From assembly GCA_027624335.1 (NCBI GenBank), contig JAQBWV010000014.1, positions 1 to 48,336 on the forward strand: DNA of 48,336 nt, read 5' to 3'. This stretch comes from Planctomycetota bacterium. GTDB taxonomy: Bacteria; Planctomycetota; Planctomycetia; Planctomycetales; Planctomycetaceae. Both the position numbers and the translations under genes were made by a program. Below, piece after piece: positions 34,945 through 43,295 of the stretch; the first letter of the stretch is position 1, and each line of letters begins with the position of its first letter. Under the pieces are notes generated by a model. The model did not search any database, was not told where the DNA came from, and worked only from the letters and a program-made list of their open reading frames with translations.

Positions 34945-35010
34945 GCAATCGCCAGGCTCGGTGCCCCCGCGTAGCGACAACACATGTGCTGACAGCAGGC
35001 GCTGACTGGA

Positions 35011-35280
35011 TCAAATTGGTGACTGAAACCCCATCACCTGAAACCTCGACAGTTCCATGGTCGTCGGAAGCCGAACTGCGCAGATCTGTTCGTAGGAAAG
35101 GATCACCTTTCGTGTTCCGAATTGATCTGGCTTGTCACGTTCCAACAGCAGCAGGCCACCCGAAATCATGAACGCCTGAAATGGAATTGCCTCTCCAAAC
35201 GAAGTGACGACCATTCCTAAACGAGGAATCGCGTCAGGCCATGCCTCGAAGAGCGACTTCCAGGCTGCGGTGGTTTCCAT
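35011..35280 (-). CDS. 89-residue conserved-looking protein of unknown function
   Basis: AGGAG stands 7 bases before the ATG at 35280. The protein begins METTAAWKSLFEAWPDAIPRLG, contains the strands GMVVTSFGEAIPFQAFMISGGLLLLERD and GTRKVILSYEQICAVRLPTT, and ends FQVMGFQSPI. The composition is that of a small beta-rich soluble domain, and the ribosome site strongly supports a real gene. No family is recognised. It lies downstream of tRNA-Glu on the same strand, but a terminator stands between them, so it probably has its own promoter. Confidence 0.7.
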   Translation of the reverse strand: METTAAWKSLFEAWPDAIPRLGMVVTSFGEAIPFQAFMISGGLLLLERDKPDQFGTRKVILSYEQICAVRLPTTMELSRFQVMGFQSPI

Positions 35281-35401
35281 GTTGCGACTCCTGTTGTCCG
35301 AGTTGGAGAGGCCGGTTTCGCAACCGATGGCCCCTCGGAAAATCATTCGATCGAGCTTCGACGAAATACAGCCGACAAAGCAGCGAAAGGAATCGGGACA
35401 C

Positions 35402-35434
35402 AAAAAATGCCCGAGCCATTACGACTCGGGCATT
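35402..35434 (-). terminator. Rho-independent terminator of tRNA-Glu
   Basis: Read on the minus strand, AATGCCCGAG pairs perfectly with CTCGGGCATT around a 9-base loop and runs into TTTTTG. It begins about 7 bases after the mature tRNA 3' end. A textbook intrinsic terminator. Confidence 0.9.
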
Positions 35435-35441
35435 AGCGGAG

Positions 35442-35514
35442 TGACCCCAACGGGATTTGAACCCGTGTTACTAGCGTGAAAAGCTAGTGTCCTAGGCCTC
35501 TAGACGATGGGGCC
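35442..35514 (-). tRNA. tRNA-Glu (anticodon TTC)
   Basis: The minus strand folds as a complete 73-base cloverleaf. The acceptor stem GGCCCCA pairs with TGGGGTC (one G-T pair) and is followed by discriminator A. The anticodon stem is CTAGC/GCTAG with loop TTTTCAC, giving anticodon TTC. The T arm is ACGGGTTCAAATCCCGT. CCA is not encoded. A promoter (35531-35558) and a terminator (35402-35434) flank it, so it is a single-gene transcript. Confidence 0.97.
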
Positions 35515-35530
35515 GCAGTGCCGGCTGCGT

Positions 35531-35558
35531 ACATTACTTTTCGACGGAGACGTGTCAA
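35531..35558 (-). promoter_or_regulatory. Sigma70-type promoter of tRNA-Glu
   Basis: On the minus strand, TTGACA (35558-35553) and TAATGT (35536-35531) are separated by 16 bases. The predicted start of transcription lies about 10 bases before the tRNA. The -35 is a perfect consensus match. Confidence 0.75.
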
Positions 35559-35612
35559 CGCTCCAGCAAAACTCATATCGAAAAAACAAGACCCAACCAA
35601 TCAGAGAGCCGA

Positions 35613-35810
35613 TCATTCCGACCGTTCGGGACTTTCCTGTTGGGTCAAAGCTTTCTCGATCGCATCGTGAATTTCCTGCCGATGAATCGGAATGTCGCGA
35701 GGAGCTTCGATTCCAATCCTGACTCGGTCCCCGCGGACGTCCACGACCGTGATGACGATCGACTCGTTGATGATAATCTTTTCGTTCTTTTTTCGTGACA
35801 GAACCAACAT
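35613..35810 (-). CDS. csrA: CsrA, carbon storage regulator (RNA-binding)
   Basis: The 65-residue protein begins MLVLSRKKNEKIIINESIVITVVDVRGDRVRIGIEAPRDIPIHRQEI, which is CsrA end to end. It has the N-terminal LSRK strand and the RDIPIHR segment containing the key RNA-binding Arg. CsrA homodimers bind GGA motifs in mRNA leaders and block or stabilise translation; in many bacteria FliW antagonises them. No fliW or flagellar gene is visible here. ATG 35810 has GGAGG 5 bases upstream; the frame upstream to 35924 is not CsrA-like. GGA sequences in its own leader would allow autoregulation, which is inference. A candidate promoter lies at 35896-35924. Confidence 0.96.
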   Translation of the reverse strand: MLVLSRKKNEKIIINESIVITVVDVRGDRVRIGIEAPRDIPIHRQEIHDAIEKALTQQESPERSE

Positions 35811-35895
35811 GGCTGCCTCCTGAAGCCAGCTTGCGTATCTTTCAACCTGACAAAGGGTTGCGAAAGGGTGCTCGCGGCCAGCGAATTTTGTGCCT

Positions 35896-35924
35896 AAACT
35901 ACCCCGACTTTTCGTAAACGTCAA
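35896..35924 (-). promoter_or_regulatory. Candidate promoter of csrA
   Basis: On the minus strand, TTGACG (35924-35919) and TAGTTT (35901-35896) are spaced by 17 bases. The leader to the csrA ATG would be about 80 bases. The -35 is good and the -10 is weak. Confidence 0.4.
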
Positions 35925-36039
35925 GCGCCGGGTGGCGGCGAGTTTGATTCACTACGAATTCATACGTTCGACAGCTTGAAAACTTTGTGAGTTCGTTCTC
36001 GTTTTGTTCTATCGCTTTCTTTCGTCAATCAGGTCACCG

Positions 36040-37974
36040 ATGAAGAACTTTCGACGTTGTGCCCTGGCCCGAATTCAAAGTGTTTCTTCGTTGAATCGCC
36101 AATACTGGATGGCGACCGGAGGTTGGCGGAGGAGGATTCGTGACGGGATTGGCTGGTACTTTTTCGTACCCTTATTCGCGATTCTGCTGGGAGCCATGTG
36201 CGCCGGTTTCGGGCTGGTACTTTTTGGAGACGTACTCCAGCCCGAACAACGGGATGCCTACGCGTTGATCGCCGTGGGCATGTTGACTCTGATCTCGCTA
36301 ATGCACGCCTGGTCAGTCCTTCGAGAGCTGATCGGCTCGCGGAGCCTGGCTATTGCCAGTGTTTTGCCCGTTTCTGACCGTAAATATGTGTCGCGATGTC
36401 TGGGAAGCTCACTGAAAAAGTCGCTTCTCCTGCTTGCCTGCGTCCTGTTTCTGAGCGGCGGCATCGCCTTTGGTGAGGAAAGTGGGTTGCCGGAAACGTG
36501 CCAAATCCTGCTGGTTGCATCCCTGCTATGGGTCGAGGTGGCGGCGTTTTCGGTGATCGTTCCCGCTTTCTGCCCGGCAATCATCCGTCCGAATGTCATC
36601 GCGTGGCTGACCGGATTCACGATGCTCCTCGCGACAGTAGCTTTCACGTCGATCGGTTTGGGAATCGCAGACGAAGCCGCGATAAGGTTCGCGACGATGG
36701 TGATTCTGCCGACAGGCTGGCCGATCCTTCTGATCAAGTACGGACTGATCCTTGAACAGCCGGAGTTCTGGTGGCTTCTCGTTCCGATCGGTTTTTCTGT
36801 CCTGGGAGCAGCGGCAGGGTACTCACGTCTGCTGCATCGCTACCACGTCTTTGAGTTCGATTATCAGTCGGGTTCTCTGGCCATTGCGGAATTCCAGTCC
36901 GCTGCGGACCGGGAACCCCCTGTCGGGTCGCGTTTAGCGACCTCTCCTGACTCTCAAACCGACGTCACTTCGAATCAGTCAGACCGGACGAAGACGGCAG
37001 CCTGGATTCAAGATTGCGTACAGAAAATAAAAAGCAGGCTGAATTTGCAAGTGTCGAGCGGAGCGTCCGAAGAACTGACTCGGGAACAGGCGATCGCTCG
37101 AATTCGTGAGTGCCACCTGACCCGACGCCTCGACTGGTCAGCAGCGGGAATTGTCGAGCGGGCAGCCGCCAGCATGCTCAGCGATGACGAGCAACTGTCA
37201 GCGGAAATTCTTTCAATCGGTTCGCCTCGATGGAGTTGGGCTCTGGTCAGGTCTCTGGTGCCAGCAACGACGGCAATCATCATTCTCGTGGCAGTTGCAG
37301 GTCTGCTCGGTCGCCAGGCGGCAGTTTTCAGTGGCCATATCGGCATTGCGGCGATCGCCGGCACACTTGCCGGAGGTCGATGGGCAGCGATGTGGAAATC
37401 CAGCAACGGAGAAGCCTGCTCCGTGATCGCGTTTCTGCCAATTGATTCCCGATGTGTCGCGCGAATAGCGATGGCTCTTGGCGCCGTTCGGTCTGTGCTG
37501 ATCTTCCCGTTTGCCGCAGGTGTTATTCTGGCGATTAGTTTCGGGATGGGAGGAGCACTCTCATTCTTCGAGTGTGTGTTGTTTGGAGCGAAAGCCGTCC
37601 TGATCCTGGCGGCAGCACATCAGTGGTGGTTCTTTTCAATGCAACCTTACACCTGCACTCAATCAATCTGGAAATCGATTCCAGAATCTTCCGTCGCGAT
37701 CATCGTGCTCCTTTCAGCGATCAGTGGTCTGATCCTGCTGTTGCTGTCAGGTCGCTCGGAAATCCTGGCGATCGCCGGATCAGGACTGCTGTTCGGAACC
37801 GGCTGGTGCGCTCAACGAATTCACCATTTCCGGGTTTTGAAGTCGCCAACTGATTTCGTCGTCCATCGTCCCTCGCAGCAGATCACTGGCTGGCGTACGA
37901 CAAGCGACGGGCACAAATGGCGAGGCCCGTCGTCATGGCCTCGCCCACTGAAATCCTCTGATTTACCGTCATGA
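36040..37974 (+). CDS. Polytopic membrane protein of unknown function
   Basis: The 644-residue protein has about 12-13 hydrophobic spans. Seven lie in the N-terminal half (from WYFFVPLFAILLGAMCAGFGLVLFG to WWLLVPIGFSVLGAAAGYSRLL). A polar cytoplasmic loop of about 110 residues follows, then five or six more spans (from ALVRSLVPATTAIIILVAVAGLLG on). Both halves contain a similar short motif before a basic stretch (SVLPVSDRKYVSRCLGSSLKKS and AFLPIDSRCVARIAMALGAVRS), suggesting an internal duplication. This resembles ABC-2-type exporter permeases, but no ABC ATPase gene is adjacent, so the function is left open. ATG 36040 is preferred over TTG 36004 because AGG lies just upstream of it. tilS follows closely. 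Confidence 0.75.
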   Translation: MKNFRRCALARIQSVSSLNRQYWMATGGWRRRIRDGIGWYFFVPLFAILLGAMCAGFGLVLFGDVLQPEQRDAYALIAVGMLTLISLMHAWSVLRELIGSRSLAIASVLPVSDRKYVSRCLGSSLKKSLLLLACVLFLSGGIAFGEESGLPETCQILLVASLLWVEVAAFSVIVPAFCPAIIRPNVIAWLTGFTMLLATVAFTSIGLGIADEAAIRFATMVILPTGWPILLIKYGLILEQPEFWWLLVPIGFSVLGAAAGYSRLLHRYHVFEFDYQSGSLAIAEFQSAADREPPVGSRLATSPDSQTDVTSNQSDRTKTAAWIQDCVQKIKSRLNLQVSSGASEELTREQAIARIRECHLTRRLDWSAAGIVERAAASMLSDDEQLSAEILSIGSPRWSWALVRSLVPATTAIIILVAVAGLLGRQAAVFSGHIGIAAIAGTLAGGRWAAMWKSSNGEACSVIAFLPIDSRCVARIAMALGAVRSVLIFPFAAGVILAISFGMGGALSFFECVLFGAKAVLILAAAHQWWFFSMQPYTCTQSIWKSIPESSVAIIVLLSAISGLILLLLSGRSEILAIAGSGLLFGTGWCAQRIHHFRVLKSPTDFVVHRPSQQITGWRTTSDGHKWRGPSSWPRPLKSSDLPS

Positions 37975-38038
37975 CGTGCGCAATTCCGTTGCGTTCTTAT
38001 TGCACTTTCTGTCGCGCTCAAGCTGCGAGATACCACCA

Positions 38039-39112
38039 GTGAATTCCGCCGAAAATCACAACGCGTTTCTGACAAACCTGCTTGCCGGGCTGAGAAACTG
38101 CAGATTCGCTGAAGGCCGAATTCTGGTCGCCGTGTCTGGAGGCGCTGACAGTGTCGCCCTGCTGCAAGGACTTGTTCATCTCAAGAATCGCGAAACGAGG
38201 AGAAGTGCGTCCGCCGTTTCGCACCTTGAATTCGTCGTGGGGCACATTGACCATCAGATTCGAGCGGAGTCAATGGACGACGCCCGATGGGTTCGTTCGC
38301 TGGCCGACTCCACTGCCGTACGGTGTCGCATCGAAATCGCAGACGTGCCTGGTCGAGTCACGGAAACTGGGGAATCACTTGAAGAGGCCGCACGCCGCTC
38401 TCGTTACGAAGCTCTTGTCAGGATCGCCAATGACGAAGGCTGCGACGCCATCGCGGTTGCCCACACGGCTGACGACCAGGCTGAAACGGTGCTGCATCAT
38501 CTTATTCGCGGCACAAGTGTGACCGGACTGCGAGGAATGCTCTGGAATCGCCCGGTCGCCGACACTGACAACGTTCGACTGATCCGACCCCTGTTGAATG
38601 TTCGACGCGAAGACATCGAAGCCTGGCTGGCAGACATTGGTCAGGACTTCAGAACAGACACGACCAATTCAGACGAGACTCTGACACGGAATCGAATCCG
38701 GCACCAACTGCTGCCGCTCCTTGAGCAGGAGTTCAATCCGCAAGTTCGCAGGGTGCTCGGCACACTGGCCGTTCAGGCCGCTGAAGTCAGCAATCTTGTA
38801 CGAGGTCTCGCTGACAAACTTGCCAATGAGGCACTGATTCAGAATTCGGAAAATTCACTGCGAATCGATTGCCAGACTCTCGCGAACCAGCCGTCTCTGC
38901 TGATTCGTGAGACGTTGCTGACAGTCTGGCAACGTGCCGGGTGGCCTCTGAAACGCATGGGACATCGAGAATGGCAAATTCTGTCGGACCTGGTGACTCA
39001 GGCCAGCGGTGCCGTATCACTGCCCGAGAGAATCAGCGCGCAACGACGCGGTCAGCTGATAGTGCTGAGCCGCGACTCTGCTGATCTAATTAGCATCCTG
39101 CCACGGGATTGA
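38039..39112 (+). CDS. tilS: TilS, tRNA(Ile)-lysidine synthase
   Basis: The 357-residue protein contains the PP-loop ILVAVSGGADSVALL (residues about 28-42). VVGHIDHQIRAES, CDAIAVAHTADDQAETVLHHLIRGTSVTGLRGM and LIRPLLNVRREDIEAWLADIGQDFRTDTTNSDETLTRNRIRH follow; together these are diagnostic of TilS. The enzyme converts C34 of the CAU-anticodon tRNA-Ile to lysidine, so that it reads AUA. An abbreviated C-terminal domain follows. The start is uncertain. GTG 38039 places the PP-loop at the usual distance from the N-terminus, while GTG 37976, one base after the previous stop, adds 21 residues not typical for the family. Neither has a good ribosome site. Confidence 0.92.
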   Translation: MNSAENHNAFLTNLLAGLRNCRFAEGRILVAVSGGADSVALLQGLVHLKNRETRRSASAVSHLEFVVGHIDHQIRAESMDDARWVRSLADSTAVRCRIEIADVPGRVTETGESLEEAARRSRYEALVRIANDEGCDAIAVAHTADDQAETVLHHLIRGTSVTGLRGMLWNRPVADTDNVRLIRPLLNVRREDIEAWLADIGQDFRTDTTNSDETLTRNRIRHQLLPLLEQEFNPQVRRVLGTLAVQAAEVSNLVRGLADKLANEALIQNSENSLRIDCQTLANQPSLLIRETLLTVWQRAGWPLKRMGHREWQILSDLVTQASGAVSLPERISAQRRGQLIVLSRDSADLISILPRD

Positions 39113-39116
39113 CGAC

Positions 39117-39452
39117 ATGCCTGCGGACGGAAACCTGTTCGAATCATTGCCGGAGCGACTTTCCGAAGAGCTGCTGGAGAAGCTCGTCGAGCAGGATGGG
39201 CTTCGTCTGGAGCGGATTGTTTCGACCGGACACGCGACTCCGGAAGGGGAGTGGTACGAGCAGGAAACGGACGAATGGGTCGTGATGCTGACGGGGGCTG
39301 CCCGGCTTCGTTTTGACGATGCTGAGGAAGTGTTGACGCTCAAGCCCGGCGATTATCTGCTGATTGCCGCAGGCCGACGACACCGCGTTGACTGGACAGA
39401 TTCGGACTCACCGACCGTGTGGCTGGCACTGCATTTCCGCATCCCGTATTGA
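39117..39452 (+). CDS. Small cupin-domain protein
   Basis: The 111-residue protein is a single cupin. After a helical N-terminus (LFESLPERLSEELLEKLVEQDG), it has the strand HATPEGEWYEQETDEWVVMLTGAARLRFDDAEEVLTLKPGDYLLIAAGRRHRVDWTDSDSPTVWLALHF. The first cupin motif usually supplies HxH and Glu ligands; here it reads E-W-Y-E-Q-E-T-D-E-W, so metal binding is altered or weak. The second motif keeps GDYLLIAAGRRHRV with the His. It begins 4 bases after tilS and is probably co-transcribed. The substrate is unknown. Confidence 0.85.
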   Translation: MPADGNLFESLPERLSEELLEKLVEQDGLRLERIVSTGHATPEGEWYEQETDEWVVMLTGAARLRFDDAEEVLTLKPGDYLLIAAGRRHRVDWTDSDSPTVWLALHFRIPY

Positions 39453-39713
39453 CACGATTTTGGCGATCCCATACTGGTTCCGCCCCTTCCTGCTGGATTT
39501 GCAGACTCAGAGTCCGTTCGTCGCGACTTCCTGTCGTCATGCGAGCAATACATCACATCTCGTTTCTGAGCTTTGCAGCTTCCAGCGATCCATTCCCCAC
39601 ACAGACCTCTGTCGATAACGCAATCACGCGAAGCCTGTTGAGACTCCTCAGTCACTTCGGGCGTGGTGCATTGTCCGATATCGAGAGACGGCTTAACGGA
39701 TTTCTCGCATTTC

Positions 39714-40901
39714 ATGGACGAACACCGACTGACGACGCCCGGACCTGATGCGTCTGGACGGTATCGCTCTTCGCGCGATTCTCGTTCGCCAGCAGGCCAG
39801 CTCCCATTTGACGTACGCTCAGTGCGATGGCTGGCTCTGGCAGTCATCCCGCTGCTCAGCATCGGATGCGCGACGTTGAACGATAATCATCATTACGCCA
39901 CGCACATTCCGGCGGGCTATGACGCACCGCCGAATGCCAACCCGTTGACGATCGACTTTACTCAACTCAGCGGGACAGCAACCGACAGCGATGTCATCGG
40001 AAAAGGCGACGTGATCAACGTCAACATTGCCGCCAGCATCAGCACTCGAGACCTGTTCTCCTATTCCGTTCGAGTCGGCAACGATGGGCACGCAGACCTG
40101 CCGCTGATTGGACCCGTTCGAATGGCTGGCCTTAGCCTGGCAGAAGCCGATGCCACGATCACTCAAGCCTGTAGTCAACGTGGCTTGTACCGGGCTCCCA
40201 ACGTCAACGTGACAATTCGTCAACGTAAGACCAACCGCATTCTGGTGGTAGGAGCAGTCAAGGATCCCGGCCTTAAAGAAATCCCCGTCGCCGAAAGCGA
40301 TCTGCTGTCGATCCTCTTCCACGCTGGTGGTCTGGCTGACGACGCCGGAGCCAGCATCGAAATCCGCAACGTTCTTACTCGTGACGAAACGATGAACGAA
40401 GCCATCGCCGGGCGAGGAGTCAATGGGACCGTCGCACAAACCGGGTACTCATCCTCAAATGTGGCACCTCGCTCCGTGACAATCGACCTGATCTCAGCGG
40501 CTAAATCCGGAGCAAACGATTACTTCGTGGGAGACCGAGGCGTTGTTGTTGTCGAAAAAACGGAACCGAAAGCCGTCTACGTGACAGGCCTTGTCCGAAA
40601 ACCGGGACGCGTGGACTTCCCGAAAGGAAAGGATCTGCGACTCATTGATGCAGTCTCACTTTCTGGCTGGACGTCATCTCAAGTGGCTCAAAAAGTCTAT
40701 GTCATGCGTCAGCTGACGCCGGGTGCGAACCCGATTGTCATCGAGGCGAGTCTCTCGAAAGCAAGACACGATCCACGACACAATCTGCGACTTGCACCTG
40801 GTGATACTGTGACTGTCGAACACACTCCGGCAACCATCATGATGGAAGCGTTCCAGATGATTCGCGTCGGCGTTTCGAGCTCTCTCAATCCATTGTTCTA
40901 A
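39714..40901 (+). CDS. Wza-type polysaccharide export lipoprotein
   Basis: The 395-residue protein has a hydrophobic segment ending in the lipobox LLSIGC (lipidated Cys about residue 52). The polysaccharide export domain follows (DVIGKGDVINVNIAAS...FSYSVRVGNDGHADLPLIGPVRMAGLSLAEADATI) and then two SLBB-type domains (NRILVVGAVKDPG and AVYVTGLVRKPGRVDFP...DAVSLSGW). This is the outer-membrane channel component of Wzx/Wzy-type capsule or EPS export. The start is uncertain. ATG 39714 leaves an n-region of about 35 residues; GTG 39822 (MRWLALAV...) would give a normal signal peptide, but no ribosome site is seen for either. The BY-kinase gene begins 33 bases after its stop. Confidence 0.9.
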   Translation: MDEHRLTTPGPDASGRYRSSRDSRSPAGQLPFDVRSVRWLALAVIPLLSIGCATLNDNHHYATHIPAGYDAPPNANPLTIDFTQLSGTATDSDVIGKGDVINVNIAASISTRDLFSYSVRVGNDGHADLPLIGPVRMAGLSLAEADATITQACSQRGLYRAPNVNVTIRQRKTNRILVVGAVKDPGLKEIPVAESDLLSILFHAGGLADDAGASIEIRNVLTRDETMNEAIAGRGVNGTVAQTGYSSSNVAPRSVTIDLISAAKSGANDYFVGDRGVVVVEKTEPKAVYVTGLVRKPGRVDFPKGKDLRLIDAVSLSGWTSSQVAQKVYVMRQLTPGANPIVIEASLSKARHDPRHNLRLAPGDTVTVEHTPATIMMEAFQMIRVGVSSSLNPLF

Positions 40902-40934
40902 GCTGGCCTTCGCCCACCGGAAGAGACACAACAC

Positions 40935-43295
40935 ATGAGTCTGGAAAGTGCGCATCAGGACCACTCCGGTGTCGATGTGGTTTCATCTTCACCCAGTACC
41001 ACACAGATCAACGTCTTCGCAGCGATCCTGCGTTTCGTTCATCTCGTGCGGATTCGCAAAGGGACCCTGATCGTCTCGCTGGTCGTTTCGATACTCGGTG
41101 GAGCCCTGTTCTACGCATTCGCGCCCCGCCTCTACGACTCGACGGCAACGATCTACGTGATCCGAGCCGAAGGCGCAAACAGCGTCCAGAGCTCAAAAGG
41201 CGATGTGACCACTGAAGTTCGCGAGATCATCGCCAACCACGTTCGAATCATCCGCAGCCCCGTCGTGCTTGCCGCCGCGCTGGAGCGAATTGGTCCGGAC
41301 CATCGCGTCGACCTGGAAGGCGTACGGGAACAAAGTTGGCCTGACGCACTCGCCGAAAACCTCGTCGTCAATTACGAACGTAACTCCAGCATGATCGATC
41401 TGCGTTACCGATCGCTCGATCCGATCGCTGCAAAACAAATCGTGACGGCGATTCTTGATGCCTATCTGGAATTCGTGAACACGACGACAAAAGAAGGCGC
41501 CGACAAAGACCTGGCGCGGCTGATGGCGGATCGCGATGAGTACGCCACAGCGATCCAGAAGAACAAACAGCTCTTGTTCACGCTCCGCGAAAACTACGGA
41601 AACATCATCTCGACGGATTCCGATCACTTCGTCGATATCGGTGCACAACGAATTCTCGAGTTGAATCAGGATCTGACGCTCGCCGAAAAGAAACGCCGCG
41701 AAGCCGAAGCATTCCAGACGGCAATCCGACAGGCAATCGCCAACAAACAGGATCTGTCCCAATTCGCCATTCAATCGCTTGACGGAATCGGAAGTGACCT
41801 GCTGAGACAGGAGTTCAGTCCGACGCAACAGGATTCCATTCTCACGAACAGAATTATGGAAAAACTGATCGAAGACGAGGCCGAACTACGATCTCTCGGG
41901 CAGATCTACCTTGGTAATCATCCGGACGTTCAACATCTCACCAGTCAGATAGAAATCGCGCGTATCTGGCTGGGAAGCTATGACGAACGCAGACGTGAAA
42001 AGCTCAAGGAACTTAAGTCGTCGTACCTCGCAGCAACACTGCAACAACTTTCTGACCAACGGTTTCAACAGACACTGGAGCAGGAACGAAGCATCCGCTC
42101 ACAACTGGATGTGGCGAAAAATGAATTTCAGCGGCATCGTGAAACTCGTATTCAGATTCAACATCTGGAAACAGAAATTGCGCGTGCGACGGGCTCTCAA
42201 CAATCGGTACAGGAAGCAATTTCCCACTTTGCGTTTACAGGTAACAGCGTTCTGGAAACGACGCCGATCCGACTTCCGCAGGTTGCTCGAATGCCGTCGA
42301 CTCCAAAGCTGATGCTAGTGTCGTCAGCAGCCTTGTTCATCGGCCTCTTCTTCGGCCTGGCAACGATCTACATCATGGACGTTCTCGATGACCGATTCCG
42401 GTCGCCGGAAGAACTTCGAATGCAGCTCGGAGCACCAGTACTGGCCATGGTTCGCCAGATGGAGCCGACGGGAGGAACAGGAGTGGACACGATCCACACA
42501 CTCGTTAAGCCAAACGGTGTGGAAACAGAGGCGTTTCGCTCCCTTCGGACATCAATCTCATTTTCTGACAGTGAAACTCGACGCCTTATGGTGACAAGTT
42601 CTGAGCCCGGCGACGGAAAAACGACCGTAATGGCCAACCTGGCCGTCGCCTTTGCCCAGAGCGGAAAGAAGACACTGCTTATTGACGCGGACATGCGGCG
42701 TCCCGGGATGTCCACAATGCTCGAAAAACGTGGTCGGCAGGGTCTGTCACAGATCCTTCGTGACAAGGTGTCGATCGATGAAAGCATCAAAGACAACCTG
42801 TTCGAGAACATCGTTGAAGGTCTCGATTTCATCCCGTCCGGAACGCGTCCGGTGAACCCCGCAGAACTGCTATCGGGTGATCGGTTCTCGGAACTACTCG
42901 CGTGGGCAGAAACTCTGTACGACCAGATCCTGATCGACGCGCCTCCCATCCTTGCAGTCTCCGATCCAGCGATTATCGGCCGCATGGTTGATGGCGCTGT
43001 GCTCGTAATTCGACCTGACCAGAACCGACGCAAGATGGTCATCCGAGCTGCTGAGTCGCTGAGCAGCGCAGATGTTAACCTCCTGGGAATTGCCGTTAAT
43101 CGTATCTCCGGAAAGGACGGTGGCGATTACTACGGATATGGCTACGGGTATGGATATGGCTACGGGTACGGCTACGGCAAAAACGGCTATGGCAATGAGA
43201 CAGAGGATGCCGCAGCTTTTGATGAGAACGAACCGGCACTGACGCCGAACGAAACTGACGGCGAGGGCACAGATTTCGAAAGAATCGCAGCATGA
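40935..43295 (+). CDS. Wzz/BY-kinase: polysaccharide co-polymerase with tyrosine autokinase
   Basis: The 786-residue protein fuses two modules. The first is a Wzz-type co-polymerase: an N-terminal span (TLIVSLVVSILGGALFYAF), a large periplasmic coiled-coil region (about 65-450) and a second span (LMLVSSAALFIGLFFGLATIYIM). The second is a cytoplasmic BY-kinase domain with Walker A EPGDGKTT (about residue 556), Walker A' LLIDADMRRPG and Walker B ILIDAPPI (about 665). The C-terminus is a tyrosine cluster, D-Y-Y then seven G-Y units, the usual autophosphorylation tail. These proteins set polysaccharide chain length and couple polymerisation to the export channel through phosphorylation cycles. 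The stop overlaps the next gene by 4 bases. Confidence 0.93.
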   Translation: MSLESAHQDHSGVDVVSSSPSTTQINVFAAILRFVHLVRIRKGTLIVSLVVSILGGALFYAFAPRLYDSTATIYVIRAEGANSVQSSKGDVTTEVREIIANHVRIIRSPVVLAAALERIGPDHRVDLEGVREQSWPDALAENLVVNYERNSSMIDLRYRSLDPIAAKQIVTAILDAYLEFVNTTTKEGADKDLARLMADRDEYATAIQKNKQLLFTLRENYGNIISTDSDHFVDIGAQRILELNQDLTLAEKKRREAEAFQTAIRQAIANKQDLSQFAIQSLDGIGSDLLRQEFSPTQQDSILTNRIMEKLIEDEAELRSLGQIYLGNHPDVQHLTSQIEIARIWLGSYDERRREKLKELKSSYLAATLQQLSDQRFQQTLEQERSIRSQLDVAKNEFQRHRETRIQIQHLETEIARATGSQQSVQEAISHFAFTGNSVLETTPIRLPQVARMPSTPKLMLVSSAALFIGLFFGLATIYIMDVLDDRFRSPEELRMQLGAPVLAMVRQMEPTGGTGVDTIHTLVKPNGVETEAFRSLRTSISFSDSETRRLMVTSSEPGDGKTTVMANLAVAFAQSGKKTLLIDADMRRPGMSTMLEKRGRQGLSQILRDKVSIDESIKDNLFENIVEGLDFIPSGTRPVNPAELLSGDRFSELLAWAETLYDQILIDAPPILAVSDPAIIGRMVDGAVLVIRPDQNRRKMVIRAAESLSSADVNLLGIAVNRISGKDGGDYYGYGYGYGYGYGYGYGKNGYGNETEDAAAFDENEPALTPNETDGEGTDFERIAA

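Noticed and set aside
43128..43193. Possible microsatellite or CRISPR-like repeat
   Set aside because: It is in frame and encodes a Tyr-Gly tail in a BY-kinase, so it is coding sequence; there are no spacers.
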